From positions 242,781 to 306,780 of the forward strand of contig NZ_PZJM01000006.1 in NCBI RefSeq assembly GCF_003206045.1: DNA of 64,000 nucleotides. Direction: 5' to 3'. Of the stretch, positions 52,549 to 63,422 are shown in pieces. The position numbers were made by a program, and so were the translations under genes. Source of the stretch: Salinicola lusitanus (lineage in GTDB: Bacteria > Pseudomonadota > Gammaproteobacteria > Pseudomonadales > Halomonadaceae). Under the pieces are notes generated by a model. It did no database searches. It worked only from the letters and a program-made list of their open reading frames with translations, and was not told where the DNA came from. Numbering within the stretch: position 1 is the first letter of the stretch; every line of letters begins with the position of its first letter.

Positions 52549-52594
52549 GCATAATCAAGATGAATTGATTTTATGCATGCTCTGGCCGTATCTT
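52549..52594 (+). promoter_or_regulatory. leuC promoter with overlapping LysR-type dyad
   Basis: An imperfect dyad spans 52549-52576: GCATAATCAA on the left, TTGATTTTATGC on the right, six bases between, with a two-base bulge. The right arm contains a -35 TTGATT (52565-52570); TATCTT (52589-52594) 18 bases later is the -10. Transcription would start near 52601, giving a leader of about 95 bases. The overlap fits regulation by the divergent LysR-type protein. Confidence 0.55.
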
Positions 52595-52694
52595 GACGCT
52601 TCAATCAGTTGCAGCGCTGAAGCGAAGCGCTGCGATTCGCAGGCATCACGTCACTCAAGCTGCGACAGACAGCGTGACGGAGGAGATAACCCCA

Positions 52695-54149
52695 ATGGCA
52701 AGCCAGACGCTCTACGACAAGTTGTGGGCCCAGCACCTGGTGACTCAGCGCGATGACGGTTCCGCGCTGATCTACATCGATCGTCACCTGCTGCACGAAG
52801 TCACCTCGCCCCAGGCGTTCGAAGGGCTGCGGCTGGCCGGTCGCAAGCCGTGGCGCCGCGATGCCAATCTGGCGACTCCCGATCACAACGTGCCGACCAC
52901 GCTCAAGGAGCGTAGCGCCGGCAATGCCGGGATACTCGACGATGTCTCGCGGATTCAGGTCGAAACCCTGGATGCCAACTGCGAGAGCTTCGACATCGAG
53001 GAGTTTCGCATCAACGATGAGCGCCAGGGCATCGTCCACGTGGTCGGGCCCGAGCAGGGCGCCACGCTGCCGGGCATGACCGTGGTCTGTGGCGACTCCC
53101 ACACCGCGACCCACGGCGCCTTCGCCGCGCTCTCCCACGGTATCGGCACCTCCGAGGTGGAGCACGTGCTGGCGACGCAGTGCCTGATCGCGCAGAAGAT
53201 GAAGAACATGCAGGTGCGGGTCGAGGGCAAGCTGGGGCTCGGCGTCACCGCCAAGGATATCGTGCTGGCGATCATCGGCCGTATCGGTACCGCCGGTGGC
53301 ACCGGTTATGCCATCGAGTTCGCCGGCAGCGCGATTCGTGAGCTCTCCATGGAAGGTCGCATGACGATCTGCAACATGGCGATCGAAGCCGGTGCCCGCG
53401 TTGGCCTGGTGGCGGTGGACGACCACACCATCGATTACCTGAAAGGTCGGCCCTATGCGCCCTCGGCCGAGCAGTGGCCGGCGGCCGTCGAGGCCTGGCG
53501 TGATCTGGTCTCGGACGATGGCGCGCATTTCGACAAGATCGTCGAACTCGACGCTGCCGAGATCGAGCCGCAGGTGACCTGGGGAACCAGCCCGGAGATG
53601 GTCGTCAACGTCTCCGCGGAGGTGCCTGATCCGGCCGGCGCCGCCGACGAGACCGTCACTCAGGGCATGACCCGCGCGCTGGAGTACATGGGACTCAGCG
53701 CCGGGCAGAAGATCACCGATATCCAGCTCGATAAGGTGTTCATCGGCTCCTGCACCAACTCGCGGATCGAGGATCTGCGCGAGGCCGCCAAGGTGGCGAA
53801 AGGGCGCAAGGTCGCCGATAACATCCAGTTGGCCATGGTGGTACCGGGCTCCGGCCTGGTGAAGCGCCTGGCCGAAGCGGAAGGACTCGACAAGATTTTC
53901 GTCGAGGCCGGCTTCGAGTGGCGCGAGCCGGGCTGCTCGATGTGTCTGGCGATGAATGCCGACAAGCTGGGCGCCGGCGAGCGCTGCGCCTCGACCTCCA
54001 ACCGCAACTTCGAGGGGCGCCAGGGCTATGGCGGCCGGACCCATCTGGTCAGCCCGGCGATGGCGGCGGCCGCTGCCATCGAAGGCCATTTCGTCGATGT
54101 CCGCGAGTACGACTATGACCGGGGCAATGCACGGGAGATGAGCGCATGA
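52695..54149 (+). CDS. leuC: 3-Isopropylmalate dehydratase large subunit
   Basis: Aconitase-family enzyme isomerising 2- to 3-isopropylmalate, 484 residues. The [4Fe-4S] ligands are Cys353 (IGSCTNSR), Cys414 and Cys417 ([11 protein letters not shown]). Other marks: [39 protein letters not shown]. The ATG at 52695 has GGAGGAGAT upstream; the first residues [16 protein letters not shown] match the family. It starts the leuC-leuD-methyltransferase-leuB transcript, and leuD overlaps its stop by four bases. Confidence 0.97.
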   Translation: MASQTLYDKLWAQHLVTQRDDGSALIYIDRHLLHEVTSPQAFEGLRLAGRKPWRRDANLATPDHNVPTTLKERSAGNAGILDDVSRIQVETLDANCESFDIEEFRINDERQGIVHVVGPEQGATLPGMTVVCGDSHTATHGAFAALSHGIGTSEVEHVLATQCLIAQKMKNMQVRVEGKLGLGVTAKDIVLAIIGRIGTAGGTGYAIEFAGSAIRELSMEGRMTICNMAIEAGARVGLVAVDDHTIDYLKGRPYAPSAEQWPAAVEAWRDLVSDDGAHFDKIVELDAAEIEPQVTWGTSPEMVVNVSAEVPDPAGAADETVTQGMTRALEYMGLSAGQKITDIQLDKVFIGSCTNSRIEDLREAAKVAKGRKVADNIQLAMVVPGSGLVKRLAEAEGLDKIFVEAGFEWREPGCSMCLAMNADKLGAGERCASTSNRNFEGRQGYGGRTHLVSPAMAAAAAIEGHFVDVREYDYDRGNAREMSA

Positions 54150-54790
54150 AGAAGTTCGAACGCCTGCAGGGTCTGGTCGCGCCGCTCGATCGGGCCAACG
54201 TCGATACCGACCTGATCATTCCCAAGCAGTTCCTGAAGTCGATCAAGCGCACCGGCTTCGGTCCCAACCTGTTCGACGAGCTGCGCTACCTCGACGAAGG
54301 CTATCCCGGCCAGGATGCGTCGAGTCGGCCGCTCAATCCGGACTTCGTGCTCAACCAGTCGCGCTACCGCGATGCGCAGGTATTGCTGGCCCGGCGCAAT
54401 TTCGGCTGCGGCAGTTCGCGAGAGCACGCGCCCTGGGCGCTGGACGATTTCGGTTTCCGTGTGGTGATCGCGCCGAGCTTCGCCGATATCTTCTATAACA
54501 ACTCGTTCAAGAACGGCATCCTGTTGATCACCCTGGACGAGGAGACGGTCGACAGGCTGTTCCTGGAGACCGAGGCGACCGAAGGCTACCGTCTGGATAT
54601 CGATCTCGAAAGGCAGACGGTCACCACGCCGGATGGCGAGGCGATCCCGTTCGAGGTCGATGCCTTCCGCAAGCACTGCCTGATCGAGGGGCTCGACGAT
54701 ATCGGCCTGACCCTCGAGCAGTCCGGCGCGATCCACGATTTCGAGCGCGGTCACCGCGCCGCGCGTCCGTGGCTGTTTCGTGAAGCCTGA
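54146..54790 (+). CDS. leuD: 3-Isopropylmalate dehydratase small subunit
   Basis: Swivel-domain partner of LeuC, 214 residues. Family marks include [35 protein letters not shown] and the substrate loop [22 protein letters not shown]. The start overlaps the leuC stop (ATGA). Its 3' end overlaps the methyltransferase start by 11 bases. Confidence 0.97.
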   Translation: MKKFERLQGLVAPLDRANVDTDLIIPKQFLKSIKRTGFGPNLFDELRYLDEGYPGQDASSRPLNPDFVLNQSRYRDAQVLLARRNFGCGSSREHAPWALDDFGFRVVIAPSFADIFYNNSFKNGILLITLDEETVDRLFLETEATEGYRLDIDLERQTVTTPDGEAIPFEVDAFRKHCLIEGLDDIGLTLEQSGAIHDFERGHRAARPWLFREA

Positions 54791-55568
54791 GGCCCCCGGC
54801 AGCGCCGATCATGGCGCCGTCGTCGAGCGCCAGTTCGGCGCCCGGGCGGCGGCCTATCTGAGCAGCAGCGTGCATGCCCAGGGCCAGGAGTTCGCCCAGC
54901 TTCGCGCGCGGGTCGGCGAGATCGATGCACCCCGGGTGCTGGATCTGGGCTGCGGCGCCGGCCATGTCAGTTTCCAGCTGGCCGATCTGGCGTCCGAGGT
55001 TGTCGCCTACGACCTGTCGCCGCGGATGCTCGCGGTGGTCAGTGAGGCGGCCGGCGAGCGTGGCTTCGGCAATATCTGCACGGTACAGGGGGTCGCCGAG
55101 TCGCTGCCGTTCGCCGCTGACAGTTTCGACGTGGTGTGCAGCCGTTTCTCCGCCCACCACTGGCGCGACGTGGGGCTGGCGCTGCGGGAAGCGAGGCGGG
55201 TCCTGAAACCGGGTGGCCTGGCGGCGTTCATCGACGTCGCCGCCTCCGAGCAGCCGCTGTTCGACAGCTTCCTGCAGACGGTCGAGATGCTGCGCGATAC
55301 CAGTCATGTGCGGGATTACGCGCCCAGCGAATGGGCGAAGATGGTGGGCGAGGCGGGGCTGGCGGTGATCGCCAGTTCGCGCCAGCGACTACGGCTGGAT
55401 TTCGAGACATGGATCGCGCGCATGCGCACGCCTGACGTCATGCGCGATGCGATCCGCCACCTGCAGAGTCAGGTCGGCCAGGAAGTGCGAGACGCCTTCG
55501 AGATCGGTGAGGATGGCTCCTTCACGACCGACATGCTGGTGTTGTGGGCGACCAAGGAACACGTTTGA
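54780..55568 (+). CDS. Class I SAM-dependent methyltransferase between leuD and leuB
   Basis: A 262-residue UbiE-like methyltransferase: motif [19 protein letters not shown] near residue 50, then [37 protein letters not shown] (motif II) and [17 protein letters not shown]. Target unknown. It starts at a GTG (54780) overlapping leuD by 11 bases and ends nine bases before leuB, so it is fully embedded in the leucine operon; a comparable gene lies between leuD and leuB in Pseudomonas as I recall. A role in trimming a toxic leucine-pathway by-product, like Tam with aconitate, would fit but is only inference. Confidence 0.85.
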   Translation: MKPEAPGSADHGAVVERQFGARAAAYLSSSVHAQGQEFAQLRARVGEIDAPRVLDLGCGAGHVSFQLADLASEVVAYDLSPRMLAVVSEAAGERGFGNICTVQGVAESLPFAADSFDVVCSRFSAHHWRDVGLALREARRVLKPGGLAAFIDVAASEQPLFDSFLQTVEMLRDTSHVRDYAPSEWAKMVGEAGLAVIASSRQRLRLDFETWIARMRTPDVMRDAIRHLQSQVGQEVRDAFEIGEDGSFTTDMLVLWATKEHV

Positions 55569-55577
55569 GGACAATGC

Positions 55578-56657
<1,080 letters not shown>

Positions 56658-56682
56658 GCGCGGATAGCGGGCGCCAATGCGC

Positions 56683-56734
56683 TATAATGTGCCTTCAAGA
56701 TCGACATGATACGACGACTCGAATGAGTCGTCGT
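56683..56734 (+). promoter_or_regulatory. asd promoter -10 and leader hairpin
   Basis: A consensus -10 TATAAT (56683-56688) lies 130 bases before the asd ATG, without a good -35. Just after the expected start, ACGACGACTC (56711-56720) and GAGTCGTCGT (56725-56734) form a perfect ten-pair stem with a GAAT loop. Without a T-run it is not a terminator; a role in mRNA stability or control is possible. It does not resemble the lysine riboswitch. Confidence 0.5.
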
Positions 56735-56820
56735 GTCGCATTCATGATCATGAAAAGTGTCCGGTGGCCCGCGTGGCCACGCAGACGCCACTTTTCCAAC
56801 AGCTTCGGGGTAACCAATCT

Positions 56821-57936
56821 ATGTTGAAAGTCGGATTCGTCGGCTGGCGCGGTATGGTCGGTTCCGTTCTGATGCAGCGCATGCTGGATGACAACGATTT
56901 CGCCGGGCTCGAGCCCGTCTTCTTTTCCACCTCGCAGGCAGGTCAGGCCGGGCCCGATATCGGCATAGACGTGCCGGCGTTGAAAGATGCCAACGACATT
57001 GAGTCGCTCAAGGCGATGGACGTGATCGTCACCTGTCAGGGGGGCGACTACACCGGCGCGGTCTATCAGCCGCTGCGCCAGGCCGGCTGGAAAGGCTACT
57101 GGATCGATGCGGCCAGCACCCTGCGCATGGCGGAGGAGTCGTCCATCGTGCTCGATCCGGTCAATCGACACGTGATCGATGCCCAGCTCGCCAAGGGTGC
57201 CAGAACCTTCGTCGGCGGCAACTGTACCGTCAGCCTGATGCTGATGGGCCTCGGGGGGCTGTTCGAAGCCGGCATGGTCGAGTGGATGACTTCCATGACC
57301 TATCAGGCGGCCTCGGGGTCCGGCGCCAAGCACATGCGCGAGTTGCTGTCGCAGATGGGCGCACTGCAGTCGGCCGTGGCTCGTGATCTCGCCACGCCCT
57401 CCAGCGCCATCCTCGACATCGACCGCGATGTCACTGCCGCGATGCGCGGGGGCGAATTCCCGATCGATAACTTCGGCGCGCCGCTGGCCGGCAGCCTGCT
57501 GCCGTGGATCGACAAGGCGATGGAGAACGGTCAGAGCAAGGAAGAGTGGAAGGGGGGCGTCGAAACCAACAAGATTCTCGCCACCGGCAACAATCCGATT
57601 CCCATCGACGGTCTCTGCGTGCGGATCGGCGCGATGCGCTCCCACAGTCAGGCGTTCACCATCAAGCTCAAGCAGGACGTGCCGATCGACGAGATCGAGG
57701 ATCGCCTGGCCAAGCACAACGACTGGGTCAAGGTCATCCCCAACGAGAAGGAGGCCACGCTGGCGCAACTGACGCCGGCGGCTGTCAGCGGCACGCTCAC
57801 CGTTCCGGTGGGTCGACTGCGCAAGCTGGCCATGGGGGGCGAGTACTTGACCGCATTTAGCGTCGGCGACCAGCTACTGTGGGGCGCAGCCGAACCACTC
57901 AAGCGCATGCTGAAGATTCTGCGCGAGCAAGCCTGA
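56821..57936 (+). CDS. asd: Aspartate-semialdehyde dehydrogenase
   Basis: Reduces aspartyl phosphate to aspartate semialdehyde, branch point for lysine, methionine, threonine and diaminopimelate. The 371-residue protein begins [21 protein letters not shown] (NADP loop), and the catalytic cysteine is Cys135 in [10 protein letters not shown], the same number as in E. coli; the His lies in [16 protein letters not shown]. The ATG at 56821 gives this exact family N-terminus. Monocistronic by its own promoter region upstream and terminator downstream. Confidence 0.97.
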   Translation: MLKVGFVGWRGMVGSVLMQRMLDDNDFAGLEPVFFSTSQAGQAGPDIGIDVPALKDANDIESLKAMDVIVTCQGGDYTGAVYQPLRQAGWKGYWIDAASTLRMAEESSIVLDPVNRHVIDAQLAKGARTFVGGNCTVSLMLMGLGGLFEAGMVEWMTSMTYQAASGSGAKHMRELLSQMGALQSAVARDLATPSSAILDIDRDVTAAMRGGEFPIDNFGAPLAGSLLPWIDKAMENGQSKEEWKGGVETNKILATGNNPIPIDGLCVRIGAMRSHSQAFTIKLKQDVPIDEIEDRLAKHNDWVKVIPNEKEATLAQLTPAAVSGTLTVPVGRLRKLAMGGEYLTAFSVGDQLLWGAAEPLKRMLKILREQA

Positions 57937-57971
57937 AGGCAGTCCGCGTTTGCGGTATCGCTGCGAGGTCG

Positions 57972-58003
57972 AGCCCCGTCAACGTTCGTTGGCGGGGCTT
58001 TTG
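57972..58003 (+). terminator. Rho-independent terminator of asd
   Basis: AGCCCCG and, after one unpaired base, CAACG pair with CGTTG and CGGGGCT on the right; TTTT follows at 57999-58002. Confidence 0.88.
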
Positions 58004-58092
58004 TTATCCGATTGTTAACGGAAAGATAAAGTTTAGTGAGCCTGTGCCGATGAGTGATTCGAGATTCACTCCAACGCGTTGGCGAGGACACC

Positions 58093-60495
58093 ATGCGGCA
58101 ATGGCTCACAATGATGGCCTGCGGACTCTGTCTGGCACTGGCTTCGGCTGCCCATGCACTCGGCGTTGGCGATCCGCAGCAGGTGTCGCCGCTCAATCGT
58201 CCGCTGCATGTGGTACTGCCCCTGAGCGATGCGAAAGGGCTGGATGCATCGCGAATCTCGGTCGTCGTAGCCGACGCCGCGGCCTATCGCCAGGCGGGGC
58301 TGACCCGGACTGCCCTGGTCGACACCGTGTCGACTAGGGTCGTGCGTCAGGACGGCGGGTTGACGCTGGTGCTCGAGAGCCCGAATCGGGTGCGGGAACC
58401 TTACCTCGATCTGTTGCTGGTGGTGACCTGGCCGGAGGGGCAGTGGCAACGGGACGTGTCGTTACTGTTCGATCCCGTCGACTATGCCAGTTCGAAGCCG
58501 CTGCTGGACGGCGATGCCTCGGCGGAGTCACGGCCAGCGTCGACATCGCCCGCACCGGCACCACCTCCGGTGCGGGCAGTGACAGCTGCGCCCGGGGCCT
58601 GGCCTGCCCATCTGCCTGTGCAGCCGGGTGACTCGCTGTCGGGCCTGGCGGCCTCGCTACTGCCTCGCGCCGGGATCAGTCGCCAGGCGTTGATGGTGAG
58701 TCTCTTTCAGGCCAACCCCGCGGCATTCATCGATGGCGATATCGGCCGGCTGCGGGCCGGGGCCGATCTGCAGGTCCCTGCGGTCGACGCCGTGACCGGA
58801 TTGTCCCGTGAAGATGCCGTGGCTCGGTTGCGGACGCTGGCGGGACAGGCCCGTGAGAGACGCCCGGTCGTCGATGCCCCAGGGTGGCAGCAAGCGTCCG
58901 ATCGAGCTGGCAGCGCACCGACCTCGCAGCTCGCCTCGCTGGAGCAGCGTCTGGCCGAGTTGACCGCCGAATCCGAACGGCAACGGACCACCATCGATGC
59001 CTTGAGCGCCGAGCGCGACGAACTGCTGGAGACCCTCGCGGCGGTGCCCGCGGTCGGCGTTCAGTCGGCAGCAACGGTGCGCGATGACGATCCCGCTCCC
59101 GAACGTTCCCTCGCGGGCCAGACTCCCGCCGGGGAGGCCGATGTCGCGAGCGATCCGGCGGCGGCAGCGGTCGCGCCGGTGGCCGCGGGCAGGAGCGTCT
59201 CCGATGCCGGGGCAGCGACCTTGGCGGTGTCTGCCCCGAGCGTCGCTCGCGCGTCGACGCCGATGACTTCGGCGGGAGGGTCGCTGCTGGATCACCTGGA
59301 CTGGGTCGGTGGCGGATTGGTGGTGGTGCTGCTGGCGCTGTGGGGCTTTCAGCGGCGGCGTCGAGCCAAGGGCGAGGCGCCTCCGGTCGCCGACGATCCC
59401 TCCCCGAAAGGGGCGACGGAAGCCGGTGCAAACAGCGCCGCGAGGACATCCCCGCTTCGGCGCGCGGCGGGTCCCGACCTGGATCTCGACTCCGCCTCGA
59501 TCAGCCAGGCCGATATCTACATGGCCTACGGTCGCTACGCCGAGGCTCGTGATTGGCTGCGCCAGCACCTCGCAGAGCGGGAGGATGCCCAGCTTCGGCT
59601 GGGCCTGCTGAGAGCGCTGGGGGAGCTCCGGGATATGGATGCGCTGGAGCTGGCGCTATCCGGCTTTGGCGAGGATGCCACGCCACAACAGCGACGAGCA
59701 GGCCAGACCCTGGTCGACGAATACCGCGTCCGCCACGTCGAGGAGAGCTGGCAGGAGGCGACAGGCGACGGCATCACGAGTGATGGTGAAGCAGGGTGGC
59801 AGGCGAACGTGGACGACGTCGATGCGCTGTTCGAGTCCCAGGTCCCGCACGCTGCCCCCGAGATCCCGGCCTCGAGGGGAATCGACGGCATTGCGTCTTT
59901 CCAGGCGGCCTCGTCCCGAAGCGAAGACGCGCGTTTCGATCTCGATGCCGCTCCCCGTCGGTCCCCACAGGGGGACGTCGAGGAAGCGGGGACGGGGCGC
60001 GACGCCTTGGCAGCGCTGTTCGAGGATGACCTGAGCGCGGCTGTCGAAGCTTCGGAAAGGTCACCGCTCGTTGCCCGCATCGAGTACGAAGCGCCGACGC
60101 TGGAGCTGGCGACGGAACCGTCAGAGAAAACCACGCCGGCCTCCTCTGAGGCCAGACCCGTCGTCGACTTCTCGGCCCTCTCGCTGGAGCCCATGGAACG
60201 GTCGCTGGAGCCCACGGAGCATTCCCTGGAGCCCACGGAGCATTCCCTGGAAATCGTGGCCGGGCCGGAGCGCGGAGGCAGGCTCGAGCCGACGGATGCG
60301 GAGTCGTTCGACGACGGCGAATTCGGCATCAGGATCGATGACGCCGCGAGTGCGGCGCCAAGGCATGCCGATGGTGCTGGCGTCGTGTCGAGGATCTCCG
60401 AGGAGGCTATTAGCCGTCGACGCGAAGTTCCCGCCGATCGGGACGTCGAGGAGGTGGAATTCCGGTCGTCGCATCGGGATAATGGGCGCCCCTAA
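58093..60495 (+). CDS. fimV: FimV/HubP-type polar organising protein
   Basis: An inner-membrane protein of 800 residues that, in Pseudomonas and Vibrio relatives, marks the cell pole and aids pilus and flagellar placement. Order: signal peptide (to AHA), FimV N-terminal domain (LGVGDPQQVSPLNRPLHVVLPL), Pro-rich linker, LysM-type domain near 178-235 (VQPGDSLSGLAASLLPRAG, LQVP), coiled coil (LEQRLAELTAESERQRTTIDALSAERDELLE), one membrane helix (about 403-418), a TPR-like unit (SQADIYMAYGRYAEARDWLRQHL), then acidic low-complexity sequence. I do not see the usual C-terminal FimV motif. GAGGAC precedes the ATG. Place between asd and truA is conserved in pseudomonads. Confidence 0.9.
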   Translation: MRQWLTMMACGLCLALASAAHALGVGDPQQVSPLNRPLHVVLPLSDAKGLDASRISVVVADAAAYRQAGLTRTALVDTVSTRVVRQDGGLTLVLESPNRVREPYLDLLLVVTWPEGQWQRDVSLLFDPVDYASSKPLLDGDASAESRPASTSPAPAPPPVRAVTAAPGAWPAHLPVQPGDSLSGLAASLLPRAGISRQALMVSLFQANPAAFIDGDIGRLRAGADLQVPAVDAVTGLSREDAVARLRTLAGQARERRPVVDAPGWQQASDRAGSAPTSQLASLEQRLAELTAESERQRTTIDALSAERDELLETLAAVPAVGVQSAATVRDDDPAPERSLAGQTPAGEADVASDPAAAAVAPVAAGRSVSDAGAATLAVSAPSVARASTPMTSAGGSLLDHLDWVGGGLVVVLLALWGFQRRRRAKGEAPPVADDPSPKGATEAGANSAARTSPLRRAAGPDLDLDSASISQADIYMAYGRYAEARDWLRQHLAEREDAQLRLGLLRALGELRDMDALELALSGFGEDATPQQRRAGQTLVDEYRVRHVEESWQEATGDGITSDGEAGWQANVDDVDALFESQVPHAAPEIPASRGIDGIASFQAASSRSEDARFDLDAAPRRSPQGDVEEAGTGRDALAALFEDDLSAAVEASERSPLVARIEYEAPTLELATEPSEKTTPASSEARPVVDFSALSLEPMERSLEPTEHSLEPTEHSLEIVAGPERGGRLEPTDAESFDDGEFGIRIDDAASAAPRHADGAGVVSRISEEAISRRREVPADRDVEEVEFRSSHRDNGRP
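60184..60246 (+). repeat. In-frame 21-base repeat in fimV
   Basis: Three tandem 21-base units (60184-60204, 60205-60225, 60226-60246) encode LEPMERS, LEPTEHS, LEPTEHS. The last two are identical in DNA, the first differs. They lie in the acidic tail of FimV and are likely to vary in number between strains. Confidence 0.9.
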
Positions 60496-60519
60496 CGACT
60501 TTCGGCTGCACAGGTTTCG

Positions 60520-61497
60520 ATGGCGTTTTTCTCCCGGCAGGACGACAACCAGCCGCTGACGGGCCGTCTGGCCCTTGGCGTCGAGTACGACGGCACGCAC
60601 TACTGCGGCTGGCAACGCTTGCGCCAGGCTCCATCGGTGCAGGGCGCGCTCGAGGCGGCGTTGACCAAGATCGCCGCCGCGCCAGTGCGCGTGCTCTGCA
60701 GTGGGCGCACCGACAGTGGCGTCCACGCCACGCGCCAGATCGTTCACTTCGATGCGCCGGTCCCGCGTACTCAGAAAGCCTGGCTGTTCGGCGCCAACGC
60801 GCAGTTGCCGCGGGATATCGCGGTGCGCTGGCTCAAGCCGGTCGCCGACGACTTTCATGCCCGCTTCTCGGCGCTGGCCCGCCGCTATCGCTACCTCATT
60901 CTCAATCAGCCGACGCGCCCGGTCATGGAACGGAACAACGTGACATGGTGCCGGGAGCCGCTGGATGCCGAGCGCATGCATCGCGCCGCTCAAGCTTTGG
61001 TCGGCGAACACGACTTCTCCAGCTACCGGGCCGCCGGCTGCCAGTCGAAGGTGCCGGTGCGCCACCTCCATTTCATCGAGGTACGCCGCCTGGGGCCGCT
61101 GGTCATGATCGATGTGCAGGCCAACGCCTTCCTGCATCACATGATCCGCAACATCGCTGGCGTGCTGGTGGCGGTCGGGCGGGGAGACGAGGATGAAACC
61201 TATCCCGCCAGGCTCCTGGCGCTGAGGGATCGCAAGCTGGGTAACGTCACCGCTCCCGCCTGCGGGCTGCACTTCGTCGACGTGCGCTTCGACGAACGCT
61301 TCGCGTTGCCCGAGGAGCCGGTCGGGCCGAACCTGATGGCGTTTCTCGGTGACTGGACCGGCGAGCGGGACATGATCCCGGATACACCGCTGATGCGCCG
61401 GCGTCGGGTATGGCCGAAGTGGATCGACGATCAGGGCCGGGTGGTCGACCAGCATCCCCAGGCCACGACAGAAGCCGGAGAGGAGGTCTCGCCATGA
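60520..61497 (+). CDS. truA: tRNA pseudouridine(38-40) synthase
   Basis: Converts uridines 38-40 of the anticodon arm to pseudouridine. Family marks: LALGVEYDGTHYCGWQRLRQAPSVQGALEAAL, catalytic Asp65 in GRTDSGVHATRQ, and NAFLHHMIRNIAGVLVAVGRGD. The 325 residues include a C-terminal extension of about 45 beyond E. coli TruA (DTPLMRRRRVWPKWIDDQGRVVDQHP). Its stop overlaps the trpF start by four bases, so tRNA modification and tryptophan genes are coupled here. Confidence 0.96.
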   Translation: MAFFSRQDDNQPLTGRLALGVEYDGTHYCGWQRLRQAPSVQGALEAALTKIAAAPVRVLCSGRTDSGVHATRQIVHFDAPVPRTQKAWLFGANAQLPRDIAVRWLKPVADDFHARFSALARRYRYLILNQPTRPVMERNNVTWCREPLDAERMHRAAQALVGEHDFSSYRAAGCQSKVPVRHLHFIEVRRLGPLVMIDVQANAFLHHMIRNIAGVLVAVGRGDEDETYPARLLALRDRKLGNVTAPACGLHFVDVRFDERFALPEEPVGPNLMAFLGDWTGERDMIPDTPLMRRRRVWPKWIDDQGRVVDQHPQATTEAGEEVSP

Positions 61498-62183
61498 GTA
61501 CGGAGATCGATCCGGTCAGAATCAAGATCTGCGGTCTGACCCGAACCGAGGACATTCGGGTCGCCATCGCTTGCGGGGCCGACGCCCTGGGTTTCGTGAT
61601 GTGGGCGGGCAGCGCTCGCGCCATCGATGCCGACAGACTCGCGACGTTGAGTGCCACGGTGTCGCCGTTCGTGACCCGGGTGGGCCTGTTCGTCGACCCG
61701 GGCGTTACCGATGTCGAGGCGTGTCTACCCTATCTCGACCTGCTACAGTTCCATGGCGACGAGCCTGCCGATTTCTGCGCTCGGTTCGGCAAGCCCTGGA
61801 TCAAGGCGATCCGAATGCGCGACGAGATCGATCTCGGAGCGGCGGCCGAGACCTACTCGGGAGCCGGTGCGCTGCTTCTCGATGCGTTTCGCCCGGGTGT
61901 CCCCGGCGGCACGGGAGAGACCTTCGACTGGCAGCGCATCCCCGACTCGCTGGCCAAACCCGTGATCCTCGCCGGTGGCCTGACCCCCGACAATGTCGCC
62001 GCCGCCGTCATGCAGGTGCGACCCTATGCGGTCGATGTTTCCGGCGGCGTCGAGTCGGGCAAGGGCATCAAGGATCCGCTGCGGATCCGGGCTTTCTGCG
62101 CGCAGGTGCAGGCGACGACCGCCGCACTGTCCGCGGAGTCGTCCGCTGCGCCGTTCACCACCAAATCATCCACCGCCAACTGA
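61494..62183 (+). CDS. trpF: Phosphoribosylanthranilate isomerase
   Basis: Third step of tryptophan synthesis, a stand-alone TIM barrel of 229 residues. [34 protein letters not shown] carries the catalytic cysteine, [20 protein letters not shown] the aspartate, and [11 protein letters not shown] with [15 protein letters not shown] the phosphate site. AGGAGG precedes the ATG, which overlaps the truA stop. A Ser/Thr/Ala-rich tail follows the barrel. trpB starts 13 bases later. Confidence 0.96.
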   Translation: MSTEIDPVRIKICGLTRTEDIRVAIACGADALGFVMWAGSARAIDADRLATLSATVSPFVTRVGLFVDPGVTDVEACLPYLDLLQFHGDEPADFCARFGKPWIKAIRMRDEIDLGAAAETYSGAGALLLDAFRPGVPGGTGETFDWQRIPDSLAKPVILAGGLTPDNVAAAVMQVRPYAVDVSGGVESGKGIKDPLRIRAFCAQVQATTAALSAESSAAPFTTKSSTAN

Positions 62184-62196
62184 TGAGGGTCCCTTC

Positions 62197-63411
62197 GTGA
62201 GCCGATTCCACGACCTGACGCAACTGCCGGACGCTCGCGGCCACTTCGGTCCATACGGCGGCCGTTTCGTATCCGAGACCCTGAGCTTCGCGCTGGAGGA
62301 GCTCGAGACCATCTATGCCGGTCTCAAGGACGATCCCGAGTTCCAGGCGGAGTTCGACCGTGACCTGACACACTATGTCGGTCGGCCATCCCCGCTCTAC
62401 CACGCCGAACGCTGGTCGCGGGAGATCGGCGGGGCGCAGATCTGGCTCAAGCGCGAGGATCTGAACCATACCGGCGCGCACAAGGTGAACAACACCATCG
62501 GTCAGGCGCTGCTGGCCAAGAAGTCCGGCAAACCCCGGGTGATCGCGGAGACCGGTGCCGGGCAGCATGGCGTTGCCACCGCGACGGTCGCCGCGCGCCT
62601 GGGCCTGAAGTGCGAGATCTACATGGGCGCCGAGGATGTCGAGCGTCAGAAGCTCAACGTCTATCGCATGCATCTGCTGGGCGCCACGGTGGTGCCGGTG
62701 GAGTCCGGCTCGCGGACGCTCAAGGATGCGATGAACGAAGCGCTGCGCGACTGGGTCACCAATGTCGACGACACCTTCTACATCATCGGCACCGTGGCCG
62801 GTCCGCATCCTTATCCGATGCTGGTCCGCGACTTCAGCGCCATCGTCGGGCGCGAGGCGCGTCGTCAGTCCCTCGAGCAGATCGGGCGGCTGCCCGATGC
62901 GCTGGTGGCGTGCGTGGGCGGCGGTTCCAACGCCATGGGCCTGTTCTACCCGTTCGTCGAGGACGACGACGTCATCATGTACGGCGTCGAAGCCGGTGGT
63001 GAAGGCGTTGCCACCGGTCGTCACGCCGCGCCGCTGACGGCCAACGCGCCGCGGGGCGTGCTCCACGGTAACCGGACCTACCTGATGTCCGACGAGGGCG
63101 GACAGGTCGCCGACACCCAGTCGATCTCCGCCGGCCTGGATTATCCCGGTGTCGGCCCCGAGCATGCGCTGTGGAAGGATGTCGGCCGGGTGCGCTACGT
63201 GGCGGCGGACGACGACGAGGTGCTGGCGGCGTTTCGCGAACTGACGCTCGTCGAGGGCATCATGCCCGCGCTGGAATCCGCTCACGCGCTGGCCCACGCC
63301 AAGAAGCTGGCGGGGGAGATGTCGCCGGACCAGCATATCGTCGTCAACCTCTCCGGGCGCGGTGACAAGGACATCCACACCGTCGCCAAGCTCGACGGCA
63401 TCGAATTTTGA
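62197..63411 (+). CDS. trpB: Tryptophan synthase beta chain
   Basis: Pyridoxal-phosphate enzyme joining indole and serine, 404 residues. The lysine Schiff-base site is Lys96 in [14 protein letters not shown], the phosphate loop is [10 protein letters not shown], and [12 protein letters not shown] and [18 protein letters not shown] are as expected. The start is a GTG at 62197 with GAGGGT seven bases upstream, giving the family N-terminus [24 protein letters not shown]. trpA follows after 11 bases. Confidence 0.97.
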   Translation: MSRFHDLTQLPDARGHFGPYGGRFVSETLSFALEELETIYAGLKDDPEFQAEFDRDLTHYVGRPSPLYHAERWSREIGGAQIWLKREDLNHTGAHKVNNTIGQALLAKKSGKPRVIAETGAGQHGVATATVAARLGLKCEIYMGAEDVERQKLNVYRMHLLGATVVPVESGSRTLKDAMNEALRDWVTNVDDTFYIIGTVAGPHPYPMLVRDFSAIVGREARRQSLEQIGRLPDALVACVGGGSNAMGLFYPFVEDDDVIMYGVEAGGEGVATGRHAAPLTANAPRGVLHGNRTYLMSDEGGQVADTQSISAGLDYPGVGPEHALWKDVGRVRYVAADDDEVLAAFRELTLVEGIMPALESAHALAHAKKLAGEMSPDQHIVVNLSGRGDKDIHTVAKLDGIEF

Positions 63412-63422
63412 CTGGGGTCGAC

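Noticed and set aside
56690-56820. Lysine riboswitch before asd
   Set aside because: The leader is only about 130 bases and shows simple hairpins, not the five-helix junction or conserved core of that riboswitch.
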